Of a stretch of 64,000 nt of DNA, positions 24,139 through 35,305 are shown piece by piece; the first letter of the stretch is position 1; each line of letters opens with the position of its first letter. Origin of the DNA: Naganishia liquefaciens. Taxonomy: Eukaryota; Basidiomycota; Tremellomycetes; Filobasidiales; Filobasidiaceae. The notes under the pieces are model-generated. The model saw only the letters and a list, made by a program, of their open reading frames with translations, was not told the DNA's origin and searched no databases. The DNA is taken from the NCBI GenBank assembly GCA_013423385.1, contig BLZA01000013.1, forward strand, positions 1 through 64,000, given 5' to 3'. Position numbers and translations under genes: made by a program.

Positions 24139-27100
24139 ATGCCTAAGGAGCTCAAGAAACGCCAAAGGGGTGGAAGAAGCAAGAAGAAGAACGATTCGGA
24201 TCAGCAAAACCAGGCCGAAATTGAAGCGAAATCCTTGTCAAATCGATCCGAATTTCATGAGCAAGACTTTGTGGCCCTAGATGGCAGCTTGGGTCCTTCC
24301 TCAGGCCCAATCGTGCCCAGAGTAGCCAATGATCCACAGATTCAGGGGGGAAATGAGGTGGACCCTGCTGCGCCATTTGGATTCGTTGACCCTGATATCA
24401 AAGCGTATTTTAGAAGTGTGGATGAGCGCTTACGGGAGTGGGAGGGTCTTGGACTACGGTCAGGGGCAGACGCCGAATCAGAGCTTGAGGGTGAGCATGG
24501 CTTCCAGAGAGCCAACTTCTGAGCTCACGCTTCTTTCCCTTCGTTCTTGTAACTGCAGATCGTACGAGCTTTTTACATTCGAGCTTGGTGGAACTGCGTT
24601 CATTGGAACTAAAGCTGTCGACGGATCAGGATTGCGCGCTGATCATGGAAAGATTGCTACACTCGATGGGGGATTGGGGCCGAAGAGTCGTTGCCGACTC
24701 ATTCGCAGGACAGTCAGTCTCGCTCTCTCGATGGAAATGGACGCTCTTCTCATTTCGTTCTCTGCAGCTGGAATTTGCTCATACAGCACCGTTTCGGTTC
24801 TCATGTGTGCCAAACATTGTTCAGTCTGGCCGCCGATACGATAGATCGAGAGGTAGGTCGCTTGAGGAGGAGAGTCTTCCGCTGGAGACTTACTATGGGG
24901 TATCATCAGGCGAAAGGGATATACCCTAAACAGCATCAGGAACAGGAAGAGAGCCTGAAAGAAAATCCTCAGATCGGGACCTTGCGTAGCATGACCCTCT
25001 TGATTATCGATTTGGCCAAGGTACGAGATCCCGGTTACCAGGCATTGGTCTGCATGACTTAGTGAAGCTCAATCAATAGGAATTGATGCCCCATTTGCCA
25101 CATCTTCTTGTCTCACCCTTCGCCTCGCCACCGCTGCGAACACTTCTGTTGCTGCTCTCGCCTGGACGAGCGGTCCCTTCCACCAAGGGCTCCAGTCAGG
25201 ATGACAAGCGTATCAGATCGAAGAAAAGTGCCAAGTTCCGGATCAATCAGGCTTCCCAAATGCAGTCGATCGTGCATAACGAGAATGAAGATCCGTCTGC
25301 CGTTGGAGAGGGAAAGAAAGCGGAGCGCATTGTTCCAGCAGAGCTCCGTGATGCGCGACATCGCATTCTGGAATACTTGAAAAAACGGCTTAGCCCTGTT
25401 GAGTGGCGGTCGATGGGTGTAGAGAACGTCGGCAGTCCGACGATCCAAGTACGTAGCTGCGTCTAGTTCTAGTCCTTCAATTTTCTGAGCGCTCGTTTCA
25501 CAGGTACTGCTTGAATGCGAGCACGATGAAGGAGTCTCTAATCGAGCGGGCAGTATTTTGGACAACTTGACGTCAGGTCTTGTAGGACAGCAGGGTGCGT
25601 TGCTTGTCTCCGATCTGCAGCATTTCAACTGATAAGCTCATTTTCGATAACAGCTTTGTCGTCGCCGCCTGAACCCATGGCAGATGATTTTTTCCCGTCT
25701 CTTTTCAGGGATACGACTGGCTCCCATCTTGCGCAGGCCATTCTGATCACGGCTTCAGAAAACATATTCGACATTTTGTGGCGACTTCATTTCGTGGGCA
25801 AGATTGGGAAGCTCTCAACACATCCTATTGCCAATTTCGTCGTCTCGACGGGAGTCAAACGCGCCAACGAAGAGCAGATGCAAAGAGTCGTCGAGGAATT
25901 AAAGGCGGTCGATCCCTCATCTCTGATTCGTGAGTCTCAAATTCCGTACCAAATTCGCCAACTGCCTCGAAAGCTCACTCCCGTACTATAGGGTCCGCCA
26001 AGACCTCCGTGCTGCAAGCTCTGATATCCCGCTCGGGTTACACAGGTTACCTCCGCGGAGAAGTGTCCAATGTGGGATACCGTTGTGTAGCAGTACCTTT
26101 GCATTTTGCTTACGCGTTCCGCATTGGCTCTACAGTTGATATGCTTGGCCTTCGAACTCAAGACGTACCCGGAGAAGAAGCTACTGGTGCAATGTGCCCT
26201 CACCATGAATGTGCTCAAGGCAAGTCCATTCAATTATTGTTGAGAGCGTCACCTAACCTTTCGCCATAGTCTTACCAGAGGGCATTGAGGGTTTCCAAAG
26301 GCGAGGAGGAGGAGCCGGCACTTGATGAGGAGCTGGAAGACAAAAAGCCGGAAGCGCAGCAGCATGGGTGGAAACCTCGTCAACCCAGAAGGCAAACAGG
26401 CGGAACACTTGAACCAACAATGCAGGGCGCTCTGCTCCTTCAGGAGATCATCGGCGCAGGAAAGGGATTGCATGAGAACGTCCTGGATAGGTTCGTGCTA
26501 CTCAGCTTCATCGGGCTCTAGAACTGACTTCTCGGCGAATCCCAGTCTCACGAGCATGACGGCTGAGGAGCTTTTGACCATGGCCACAAGCCCAATATCT
26601 TCGCACATTCTGGACGCTGCGCTCACAAACGCGACTGTCGAATTCAAATGGCGCCGGAAACTCTTGATGGCTTTTATGGGACATTACCTTGAACTTGCCT
26701 CCGACAAGCTTGGCAGCCGCGTAGCTGACACAATCTGGGACAGGGCTGCTGACGGTTTCACCAAGGTCCGTATCGCGGATCTGCATACCAGTGAATAGGA
26801 ACGATGAACTGACCTATCTTGGAAATCGACAGGAAAAAATCGCCAGGTCATTGATCGATCGACACAATGCGTTGTCCGAGTCTCAATACGGCAAATACTT
26901 TGCGAGAAAGCTCAACCTACCACTGCTGCAGCGTCGGCCACAAGAATGGAAAGAGCTTCAACTCGGCGTGGTCCATCATTTCCACGGCTCTAGGCTGCAA
27001 GATAAGGGTGGAGCCGCTCAAGGGTTCATGACTGGCCGACAGGAAGGCAAGACGAGCTCAGTGACTGAAAGTGAGGCAATGTCGGCCGACAAACCATCAA

Positions 27101-27195
27101 AGAAACGTAAACTTAAAACGGATGACGAGACCGCGGTCATCGACAGTCTCTTTGCCGACGTTACGGAGAAGAAGAGCAAGAAATCCAAGGCCTAG
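24139..27195 (+). CDS. NOP9: Nucleolar pre-40S factor Nop9 (pumilio-repeat)
   Basis: Twelve exons (24139-24490, 24559-24712, 24768-24852, 24910-25020, 25080-25448, 25504-25594, 25654-25929, 25992-26086, 26136-26219, 26270-26490, 26546-26765, 26833-27195), 806 aa. Basic N-terminus (KELKKRQRGGRSKKK), then Nop9 marks: IKAYFRSVDERLREWE, ERLLHSMGDWGRRV, QHRFGSHVCQTLFSLAADT, FRDTTGSHLAQAIL, TMQGALLLQEIIGAGKG, SPISSHILDAAL, DKLGSRVADTIWD and SQYGKYFARKLNL. The C-terminus is Lys-rich (KKSKKSKA). Family knowledge: U-shaped pumilio-like protein that binds the 20S pre-rRNA near cleavage site D and prevents early processing by Nob1. Intron 9 (26220-26269) is GC-AG with GCAAGT. All twelve joins keep phase. 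Converges with TIM22. Confidence 0.93.
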
Positions 27196-27433
27196 TCGAG
27201 TATTCAGTCGCATGTCGTTGTAGCTGTAGGCTTGACTTTGCCGAGTAGAGATATTCTATGCGACCGTCTTCTACCATACAACATGTGATGCTATGTGAGC
27301 CCAAGACTACAAGCGGTGGCGGCTAAAATTACATGGGAGAATGCGAAGTGTTCTGCTGCTCAATCCTCTCTGATGTATCGCAAAAGATGTAGGATCAGTC
27401 AACGGTCAGAGCTGACTAGGCACACGCCTAAAC

Positions 27434-28088
27434 TTACTCTGCTGGCTCCTTCCGTATCCACAAATCGATTGCGGCAGAGAATGCCGCGAAAGCAGCGCCT
27501 CCTCCCAACGCCGCGCGTAGGCCCGACGACCGGGCCAGAACAGCACCAGATAAGAATCCACCGGCGACAGCGTTGTAAATGTCATTCTTGGCACGGTACT
27601 GAGTTGAAGAGGTGCGTTAACACTGGCGGCCGCACACGTAAGCCGTCTTGACTCACACCCTCTATGCAACATTCGAATCCAGAATACAGTGCACCGACTT
27701 TGGCGAATCCTTTACCACTCGTCCACATATTCCTTCCCATTTCCTTGAAAATGTATGCCGTTTGCGCACGCGTCCCGACAAGCTTCTCTGAAGCTTTCGA
27801 CAGCGGGTCTTCATACGCAAAAGTTGCCGACATCAAGGAGAAGAATGCTCCCAAACCGAATCCTGCGACATAGGGACGGTGAGCGCGAGCAAATATCGTT
27901 CGTCCAGGCTACTCACCAGCCCCACCAGACAGGACAACCTTTACGGGACAGCTTTCCATGGCGTAACCCGCGTATTTACCATACTTGACCATCTGCTGCA
28001 TCTCTTGTCGTTCCTCCGGTGTCGTACCTGGCGGGACGGGCTCTTGGCCCGGGAGATATAGCGGTGCAAGGAGAGGCATCTGCGACAT
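27434..28088 (-). CDS. TIM22: Mitochondrial inner-membrane translocase subunit Tim22
   Basis: Three exons (28088-27917, 27862-27657, 27598-27434), 180 aa, the usual Tim22 length. Family blocks are clear: [72 protein letters not shown] and a glycine-rich last segment ([31 protein letters not shown]). Family knowledge: channel-forming core of the TIM22 complex, which inserts metabolite carriers into the inner membrane; Tim17/22/23 fold with four membrane helices. The second donor is GGT|GTGAGT, the only choice that gives EGYRAKND. The stop TAA (27436-27434) overlaps a GTAAGT, so a few extra residues from a further exon cannot be excluded. Divergent from glutathione reductase. Confidence 0.93.
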
Positions 28089-28494
28089 GGCGAGGGAGTG
28101 GGCGATGGCCTATGACGAAACCAGGAGGGATGGACACTGGACTGATCACGGTGCTGCCCAACTTTTATTTTACGAGATGCCCAGACTAAAGACCGTATTG
28201 CGCGCCCGCTCTTGATCGCCCTGGCCGGCGGCCGAGAGATCTCCCCTCGGCCCTCAGCCGCCCCGCCAACTCTGTCTGCGCCGCTCTCCGCATGATTATC
28301 GATTATTGCTTATTGCTTATTGATTCAGATTGGTGATCACCGGCGACTGCCCGCATGCCCGCCTGCCCGCCTGCTTTATGGGATTTCGGTCAATGACATC
28401 GCCCCTACGACGCGCGGCATTATAAGACCATCCATCTCAGCCACCCACGGGAACGCAGCAACAACGCTTCGCCCCAGACAGCCCACATCTCAAA
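28089..28494. promoter_or_regulatory. Divergent promoter TIM22 / glutathione reductase
   Basis: A run of attgctt units (gattattgcttattgcttattgattcag, near 28301-28327) and a tataag at 28421-28426 are the only visible elements. The tataag would place the glutathione reductase transcript start so that the arginine-rich stretch from 28495 lies in the transcript. A small upstream ATG frame (28393, ten codons) lies before the tataag and may not be transcribed. Confidence 0.45.
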
Positions 28495-28674
28495 CTGGCG
28501 TCCCTCATCTCGACTTCTGCATTGTACCGGGCCATCCGTCCCTGTCGATCCGTCTTCAATTCGACAACACTCCGGTCTGCTCGAGCTTTATCCACATCTT
28601 CATACATTGTTACGAGATCCCGAGCAACACCTTGTCGAGCACCTAGGTCTTCATCTAGTATCCCTATCTCCCTT
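28495..28674 (+). other. Candidate CTG-initiated mitochondrial presequence exon of glutathione reductase
   Basis: A 60-codon open stretch starts at a CTG in strong context (aaaCTGg: A at -3, G at +4). It contains nine Arg, no Asp, Glu or Lys, and many Ser/Ala/Thr, e.g. STSALYRAIRPCRSVFN and TTLRSARALSTSS, which is textbook mitochondrial-targeting composition. It ends exactly at a donor CTT|GTGAGT (28675). Splicing to the near acceptor (28750) makes it 5' UTR just ahead of the AUG at 28752. Splicing to a second acceptor ACACAG (28781) joins it in phase to Glu11 of the enzyme and removes that AUG. The frame has no ATG upstream. Composition and phase are seen; use in the cell is inference. Confidence 0.5.
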
Positions 28675-28751
28675 GTGAGTCCAGGCGCATTGCTTGCGAG
28701 CGAAAAACCAACATTCGCTTTTGATAGACTTTGAAACGAAATTGGGTCAGT

Positions 28752-30634
28752 ATGCCCCCCTTGGACAAGAAGCAAACACAGGAATTGCCAGAGTACGATG
28801 CATTCTACATCGGTGGTGGATCCGGTGGTCTGGCGGCTGCCGTATGTCCCCCACTCATGAACCAGCAAACCCATATCGATTAATCTTCTGTTTTACCATT
28901 CAGCGCCGAGCAGGCAGCTACGGAGCTAATGTCGGTCTGGTAGAAGCCTCATACCGCCTTGGCGGCACGTGCGTCAATGTCGGTATGTAATGGCTCAATC
29001 TTCGCTCGTCGGATGTCTGATACTTTCCCGCCGCAGGCTGTGTACCCAAGAAGATCATGTGGTACACCGCAGACATGGCCGACAGCCTTCGAAAGGCTGC
29101 TGCATACGGCTTTGGCGGTGAGGCCGAAGAGCTGGCTTTGCCCAAGTTCAACTGGACGACTCTGAAGCACAAGCGAGATGCCTACATCAAGCGGTTGAAT
29201 GGAATCTAGTAAGCAACCTGCTGCGTATGCGCCTCATTGGTGCTTATGGCATTCGCATTCCAGCGAGAAGAATCTGGTCAAAGACAACGTAGCCTATCAC
29301 GAAGGTTACGCATCCTTCCTCAACAAGAATGAGGTACAAATCGAGAGGCCAGACGGTTCCAAGTACACGGTCCGAGCGAAGAAATTCATTGTCGCTGTTG
29401 GCGGCCGACCGACTATCCCCAAGGACGAGGATATCCCTGGAGCCTCGTACGGTATCGATTCTGATGGTTTCTTCGATATCGAAGAGCAGCCGAAGCGCGT
29501 TGCTGTCGTCGGAGCTGGTTATATCGCCGTTGAATTGGCTGGCGTGTTCCATTCGCTAGGAACGGAGACCCACTTGATGATCCGACATGACAGAGTTTTG
29601 CGGACTTTCGACCCCATGCTGCAGGATGTCCTTACAGAGCACATGGGTATGTAGTCCGGGACCCCGGGAAGAGAGGAAAAACTCATCTATCCTTCCCCTT
29701 GATAGAGAAGACGGGAGTCAACATCCACAAGAAGACCAACGTCAAAAAGGTCGAGAAGACCGCCAACGGTCTTCTGGTGTACACCGACTCTTCCGAGAAG
29801 CCTGTCGAAGTTGATGTATTGCTGTGGGCCATCGGTCGACATGCCAACACCGAGAAGCTGGGTCTCGAAAACGTCAATGTCAAGGTTACCGAAAAGACTG
29901 GCGACATTGTCGCCGACGAGTACCAGAACACCAATGTGGAAAACATCTACGCAATCGGTGATGTTGCTGGAAAGGTCCTTCTCACGCCTGTTGCAATCGC
30001 CGCCGGTCGACGCCTCTCTAACAGACTGTTCGGACCCGCTCAGTACAAGGATGACAAGCTCTCGTACGAGGACATTCCTAGTGTCGTCTTTTCGTGCGTT
30101 AGAATGCTCCCAGTTCTATCTTCGTGACTGACATTGAGTGCTTCTAGGCATCCCACTATCGGCTCCATTGGTCTGACAGAGCCGGAAGCGGCCGAAAAAT
30201 ATGGCAAAGATAACCTGAAAATCTACAACACCTCGGTAAGCCTTCCTAGGTGAAAAGGCAATAGGCTTCTGATAGTTTCTCCCATGTACAGTTCCGAGCC
30301 ATGTCTTGCGCCATGTTGGATGAAGATCACAAGTCTCCGACATCATACAAATTGATCTGTGTCGGAAAGGAGGAGAAGGTCGTCGGCTTGCACTTGATCG
30401 GTGACGGTTCCGATGAGATGCTGCAAGGCTGTGAGTCGGTCTCTGCTCGTCAACTGTCAATGTGACCTGACTCATGTTTTGACAGTCGGCGTGGCGATCA
30501 AGATGGGCGCTACTAAGGCCGATTTCGATAGCTGTGTCGCGATTCGTAAGTGGTGACAAACATACATACATCCGCCTGACTGACATCTGTCTTCAGACCC
30601 CACTTCATCCGAGGAATTGGTCACTTTGCGATAA
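28752..30634 (+). CDS. GLR1: Glutathione reductase (NADPH)
   Basis: Nine exons (28752-28841, 28904-28982, 29037-29208, 29264-29646, 29706-30093, 30148-30235, 30292-30430, 30486-30545, 30597-30634), 478 aa. FAD-binding [13 protein letters not shown], redox disulfide GTCVNVGCVPKK, NADPH-binding [11 protein letters not shown] with the downstream basic residues (MIRHDRVLR) typical of NADPH use, second FAD motif YAIGDVAG, and dimer-partner active-site HPTSSEE at the C-terminus. Reduces GSSG to GSH. The AUG at 28752 gives the cytosolic form ([10 protein letters not shown]...). A 5' UTR intron (28675-28750) probably ends one nucleotide before it. A longer, mitochondrial form is proposed from the preceding feature. 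Converges with the HVA1-type gene. Confidence 0.95.
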
Positions 30635-30797
30635 GACACGGGATATGGATGGCTGACTGAGAAGAACAGCGCTGTAGGATTCAATCATAGCTCGGTTCTT
30701 ATTTCATATAGAAAGTAATCGATTTGAAACTGCTATCATCGCCCCGCGCTTATAGCAAGTGCCGCACGTCTGTCCTGTCTATCATGTCTGGGTCACG

Positions 30798-31295
30798 TCA
30801 ATCCTTCTCGACGTCAACCTCGTTTAGTTCATGTGCTCGCTTCACAACGTTGTTCTGTCGGGGAAAACGCCTCAAACCCTAGATCTACTCCAACGCGAAT
30901 GCAGACTTACTCCTGAGCGCTCAATGACGACTGCTGGATCTTCCGGCGTGCCGTTCTTGGCGATGGTGTTGCCTGGAGATTCGGGCGAGGCTGCTATCAG
31001 CGGATAGTTGTCAACATGCTTTGGTGCCAAGGTTTACCTTTGTTCGACTTGACTTCTGCTCGTTCCTCCTTGACTTCTGCCACCTTTCCAGCTAGACGAA
31101 GCAAGTATAGCGATCATTCAGATCATAAACGCTGATGATAGTTTACTCATATAGTCTCACATGGCTGACCGCCTCCCCAGTTCCAGCTCACTTCATCACC
31201 CTGGGAGAGATAGTGGATCGTGCGCACTGTCAGATTCGCTACACATGATCGCCTTCTGCGCGATCCGCACAGACCTTTTGCAATTGATCGGCCAT
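30798..31295 (-). CDS. Hypervirulence-associated (HVA1) Tudor-domain small protein
   Basis: Five exons (31295-31275, 31200-31161, 31091-31038, 30972-30911, 30854-30798), 77 aa, the usual length of the family. The spliced protein reads MADQLQK, GDEVSWNWGGGQPSGKV, AEVKEERAEVKSNKGNTIA, KNGTPEDPAVVIERSG and ends VVKRAHELNEVDVEKD. These are the marks of the HVA1 Tudor family (Pfam name), small soluble proteins common in fungi and bacteria whose biochemical role is unknown. The family name comes from a Cryptococcus gene found in a metabolic/virulence study. The individual exons are too short for ORF scanning, but phase is kept through all five. Converges with glutathione reductase. Confidence 0.88.
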
Positions 31296-31874
31296 GTTGT
31301 GACGTTATCGATGATGAAGAATGCGTGAAGTCGAATGTAGATGAGTAGACTGGGCTATGGAAATCGTCGAGATCACTGGGATATTCGGTGTGGGCACTAC
31401 GTATATAGTTAGGCAACGTGATACCTACCCTGTGTTTCCCTTTAAGCCCTGGCACATGGACACACGGAGAAAGAGGAGACGACGACGGTCGACGACGAGA
31501 AGCAGGCGGTTTTGCGGATCGTCTCGATCTGAGACATACGTTCGTCATGATTGCGGCACATGAAGGAGACAAGCAGAATGACATCACGAGGGCTTGGGGA
31601 GCTGCTCAGGGAAACTTGAACGGCGGGGCTTTCTGAGCGAATTGCTGAATCAACCAGAATGATCGGAAAGGACGCAACGGGAAACAGAGAAGTATGCGAA
31701 TTCAGACGTCCGCGCGAACTAAGACGAGAGTGGTTGGTCTCGTGTGGCGATGATGACGAACGTTGGTTGTAACAGCTGTTGCAACGATCATGTTCGGAGG
31801 AGCATCGACTCCTCGGCCGCTAATGCTTATCGATGCTGACCCCGCTGCTCGACCAGAAGGGAATTCGCCATCTC
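31296..31874. other. Intergenic, promoter side of the HVA1-type gene
   Basis: About 580 bp between the HVA1-type start and the next minus-strand stop. Purine-rich (agaaagaggagacgacgacgg) near 31470. No gene recognised. Confidence 0.5.
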
Positions 31875-33247
31875 TCATAAGCTGCGTACACTACGACCCA
31901 TATCTCCTTCTGCCATTTCCTCGCCCGAAGAACCGACCTTCAACCGCGCGGCGATCATCTGGCCCAGTTTTTTCCATGCTTTCCGCCCTATTTCTTTGTC
32001 CTTTCCATCCAGCTGGAGTACATCCAAGAAGCTCTCTCCGAGGTTGAGATAATCATCTGAACTGGCAGCATCGGACGGGAAAGGCCGATCCTTCTTGAGT
32101 TGTCCACCGGGTTTGGCGAGATGCGGTAAATCGTCTGGGAACAAAGGCTGTTCGTAACCGGTCGGTACGCTTTCAATACACCAGCGTATGATCTCCCGTA
32201 TACGAGATAGAATGCTCCGTTCGCCGATTGCAGGATGCGAGTTCGACGGATAGGACGGTTCCGCTGCTTCGAGTGTTTCACGAGCGGAGAGGAGGTATGC
32301 ATAAAGGGATCCACGATCCGCGATTGCGTAAAGCAATGCCGTCAGAGCGTCTGGTATGATGGATTTTCAGCTGTCTCGCAATCAAATGATGCGACATACT
32401 CGCCATTGAAGCGTCCTGCTGTATGATATGCTCGACTGGCCGATTCCGCAAGACCCGCATGACCCGATATCTTCCACTGCGAAACTGAGGATTAGGAGAC
32501 GTCACTAAGGCTGCAGTAGCGTACTCACGTATTTCTGGCTCGCATCCGCTAGGTATCCAGCCCATCCGGCTTCATTCAGCTTTACACAGGTTCTCATGAC
32601 CGTGCTATAAATCTCGCGCGACAGCGCATTGGCTCGGTTTTCGACAGCCTTGTCAAGGGTTGCCGAGCTGAAAGGTGGAACAGTCGCGTCATAGCTGCCC
32701 CCTAGAATGATATTCAGACATTTGCGGTAATCTCCCGCATAGTAAGCATATGCCGCGTTGGCGTCTGCGAGCAAAGAATCCAAATTTAGACTCGACTTCC
32801 TCGCGACGAAGAGTCGGGACTCACCGAGCATCTTCTGATCCGTCTCTTGCGCATCGTTCGCGTCAATATGAACGTTGCCGGATTTGCTGGAGACGACTTG
32901 ACTTGTGTACTCATATGGATGCCGATCAAGGCCAATGTACCACTAAGGAAGAGTTCAGCTGACGATCCGAGAATGACGAAAATCGTGATGCTGGAGCTTA
33001 CACCGGTCTCTGTATAGCCATGTTCAGCTTTGTATAGCCGTTTGCTCTCCTCGTATGCAGCGCGCATGCGTTCATCCCGATTCCGTGGCTTCAGCAAGTC
33101 ATCACTTTTTGCTGATCCCGAGGCAACATCCTTGTCATTTTCATTGTCATCTAGGCCAAGCGACGTGAAGAAGTAATCCTCCTCTTTGGTGGATGTATCT
33201 GCGACGGAAGTCACGCGACTGTTGTCAGGAGGCGAGGCAGGGGCCAT
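31875..33247 (-). CDS. Conserved-looking helical (TPR-like) protein, function unknown
   Basis: Five exons (33247-33002, 32942-32825, 32764-32529, 32484-32400, 32350-31875), 386 aa. All phases agree, with donors GTAAGC, GTGAGT, GTGAGT and GTATGT. After an acidic, disordered start come helix pairs with TPR flavour (NAAYAYYAGDYRKCLNIILGG, RANALSREIYSTVMRTCVKL, AGWAGYLADASQKYFRSGRY, SMANALTALLYAIADRGSLYAYLLSA). A Pro-rich segment and a C-terminal helix (GRKAWKKLGQMIAARL) follow. No membrane segment, no catalytic motif. No family name can be given; a role as an interaction scaffold is only a guess from the helical repeats. The start at 33247 has the better context (agaATGg); an in-frame ATG at 33280 is possible. 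Divergent from the alcohol dehydrogenase. Confidence 0.72.
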
Positions 33248-33571
33248 TCTCGTCTCCGATGTACAGCAGTCGGTGAGCATTCAAACGAATATCAATCATC
33301 CGTCAAGCGAGCCCATACTTTCGAGACAAATAAACCGACTCGACCCTCCACCCTGTCTCGATCGCGCCTCTCATTGCATCCGCAAAGCCGCCGCCAATCT
33401 GTCGGTTGCGGCAACGCCGGGCCGAGTCGAGTGCTAGTCGAGTCTTCAGTGAACGCATTGATGGTTTTGCCTTTGCGGTGCTTGCTATAAGAGGATCCCA
33501 GCTGTCAGGCGGTTTGCTCAGCGCTTGGCATTGCGGCCATCACTCGGTATCGAAAAGACATCTCACGCAAA
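33248..33571. promoter_or_regulatory. Divergent promoter, helical protein / alcohol dehydrogenase
   Basis: 324 bp between start codons. A tataag lies near 33486, about 85 bp before the dehydrogenase ATG. No other element is claimed. Confidence 0.4.
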
Positions 33572-35305
33572 ATGACTAACATCACGACTTCCCGAGGGTG
33601 AGTCTTTTCACCGTAATAAGTCTGCGGATGTGGGACTGACGTCCGAGCATTTATGACTACTCAGCTATGCTATCCATGGTCAGTTCGCGCACATTTCGCC
33701 ATGGACGAGTCGCCCGAAACTCACATCTCCGCAGACACCAAGGATTACAAGAACTTCAAGTTAATCGACTACCCTTTGAAGCGGGAGGAACCGGAAGACG
33801 TCACCGTTCACGTTGATGTAAGTATCGTGCTGCGAACGCCCAAACGTGTATTGACAAGCTAGCAATGTTCTTATTGACAGTGCTGTGGAGTAAGTATTCT
33901 CGGACAACACTGTACAAGTGCAAGCTCTCATCGAGAAGATTTACAATGTTTAGACTTGTGGCTCTGACCATCACACGATTGTAAGTTGCTTCCCCGCCGG
34001 CCATTCTGAACGATAAATTTATGCTAATTGGCACATCGCAGAGCGGAGGCTGGGGACCTTTGACTCACCCCGAGTTCATCATCACTGGCCACGGTATGCC
34101 TAACTTTCAACGACACGCTTGGACCGCGACTGACTCCCAAAATCCCGACAGAAATCGTTGGAACGGTTGTTCAGGTCGTGAGTTTCCGGAGCAGGATCGT
34201 ATGGCCCGTTGCCGCGGAGGCTCACCCCATATATAGGGCCCGAATGTCAAGGAGTTCAAGGTTGGGGACCGAGTCGGTATCGGAGCGCAGTCAGGATCGT
34301 GCGGCAAATGCAAGCAGTGCCAAAGCGACAACGGTAAGCACCGTCGACTATGCCATGCGGACAACGGCTCAAGCCTTATCACTCTGCAGAGAACTACTGC
34401 CCCGTCTCTCCGGTTGACACTTACAATGGTAAGTCCGGTCATGCATCCGGAACTACTATCGGCTGACAGGATTGCGTTATCTACAGGAAAGTGGCCGAGC
34501 GGAGACTACAGTCAGGGTGGATACTCGACGCATGTGCGAGCACAAGAGAAGTTTGTCTTCGCACTTCCGGAAGCTCTGGCTAGCGAAGATGCCGCCTCGA
34601 TGTAAGCGCTTTGCCAAGGTCCATCAGTTCGTTGGACGCAAGCTCACGCACGCTTGTTATCGCGCAAGGTTGTGCGCCGGTATCACTTCTGCCAGTCCCC
34701 TGTTCCGTAACAATGTCGGTCCGGGATCCAAAGTCGGCGTAGTCGGTCTCGGTGGCCTCGGTCATTACGCTGTCCTCTTTGCCATCGCTCTTGGTGCAGA
34801 GGTGACTGTACGTACTGCCCTCATCTGAAAATCTACCCGACTCATACCATCACCCATACCAAAGGTCTTCTCGCACTCCGAGCGAAAGAAGGAGGATGCC
34901 CTGAAGATGGGTGCCAAGCATTTCATAACCACCGATGGCGATTTCGCAAAAGGACACGCCATGAGCTTGGACCTCATCGTCTGCACTGCATCCAATGCCA
35001 GCTTGCCCCTCAACGAACTCATCAGTTGCCTGGTCCCCCAGGGTAAGTTCGTCTGGAACGGCATGCCCGAAACCGACTGGCCTGCCCTGCGATCTCAAAC
35101 CATGGCTGGCAATGGCGCTTTCATTGGCTCCTCGCACATTGGTTCCAAGGCAGAGATCATGCGAATGCTCCAGCTCGCCGCCGACAAGAACATCAAGCCT
35201 TGGATCACTAAGAGGCCAATGAAGGAAGCGGCTCAGAGTATCGAAGATGTCGAAACCGGAGCGGCGCGATATAGGACCATCTTGATCCAGGACATTGATC
35301 AGTAG
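33572..35305 (+). CDS. NADP-dependent zinc alcohol dehydrogenase, cinnamyl-alcohol type (Adh6-like)
   Basis: Twelve exons: 33572-33597, 33665-33678, 33735-33817, 33881-33889, 33954-33980, 34042-34093, 34152-34177, 34237-34333, 34390-34428, 34487-34601, 34669-34807, 34865-35305; 355 aa. Reduces medium-chain and aromatic aldehydes in the CAD/Adh6 family. Seen motifs: catalytic zinc region [17 protein letters not shown] and GHEIVG, structural-zinc cysteines [26 protein letters not shown], and the Rossmann motif [16 protein letters not shown] followed by [16 protein letters not shown], whose Ser-Arg fits NADP(H). Exons of 14 nt (33665-33678) and 9 nt (33881-33889, encoding Cys-Cys-Gly) are required to build the N-terminus and the zinc site, and every join keeps phase. 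Automated models will probably break here. Confidence 0.9.

Noticed and set aside
34178-34417. Open frames across the small exons of the alcohol dehydrogenase
   Set aside because: They read through introns; the spliced frame matches the Adh6 family throughout.
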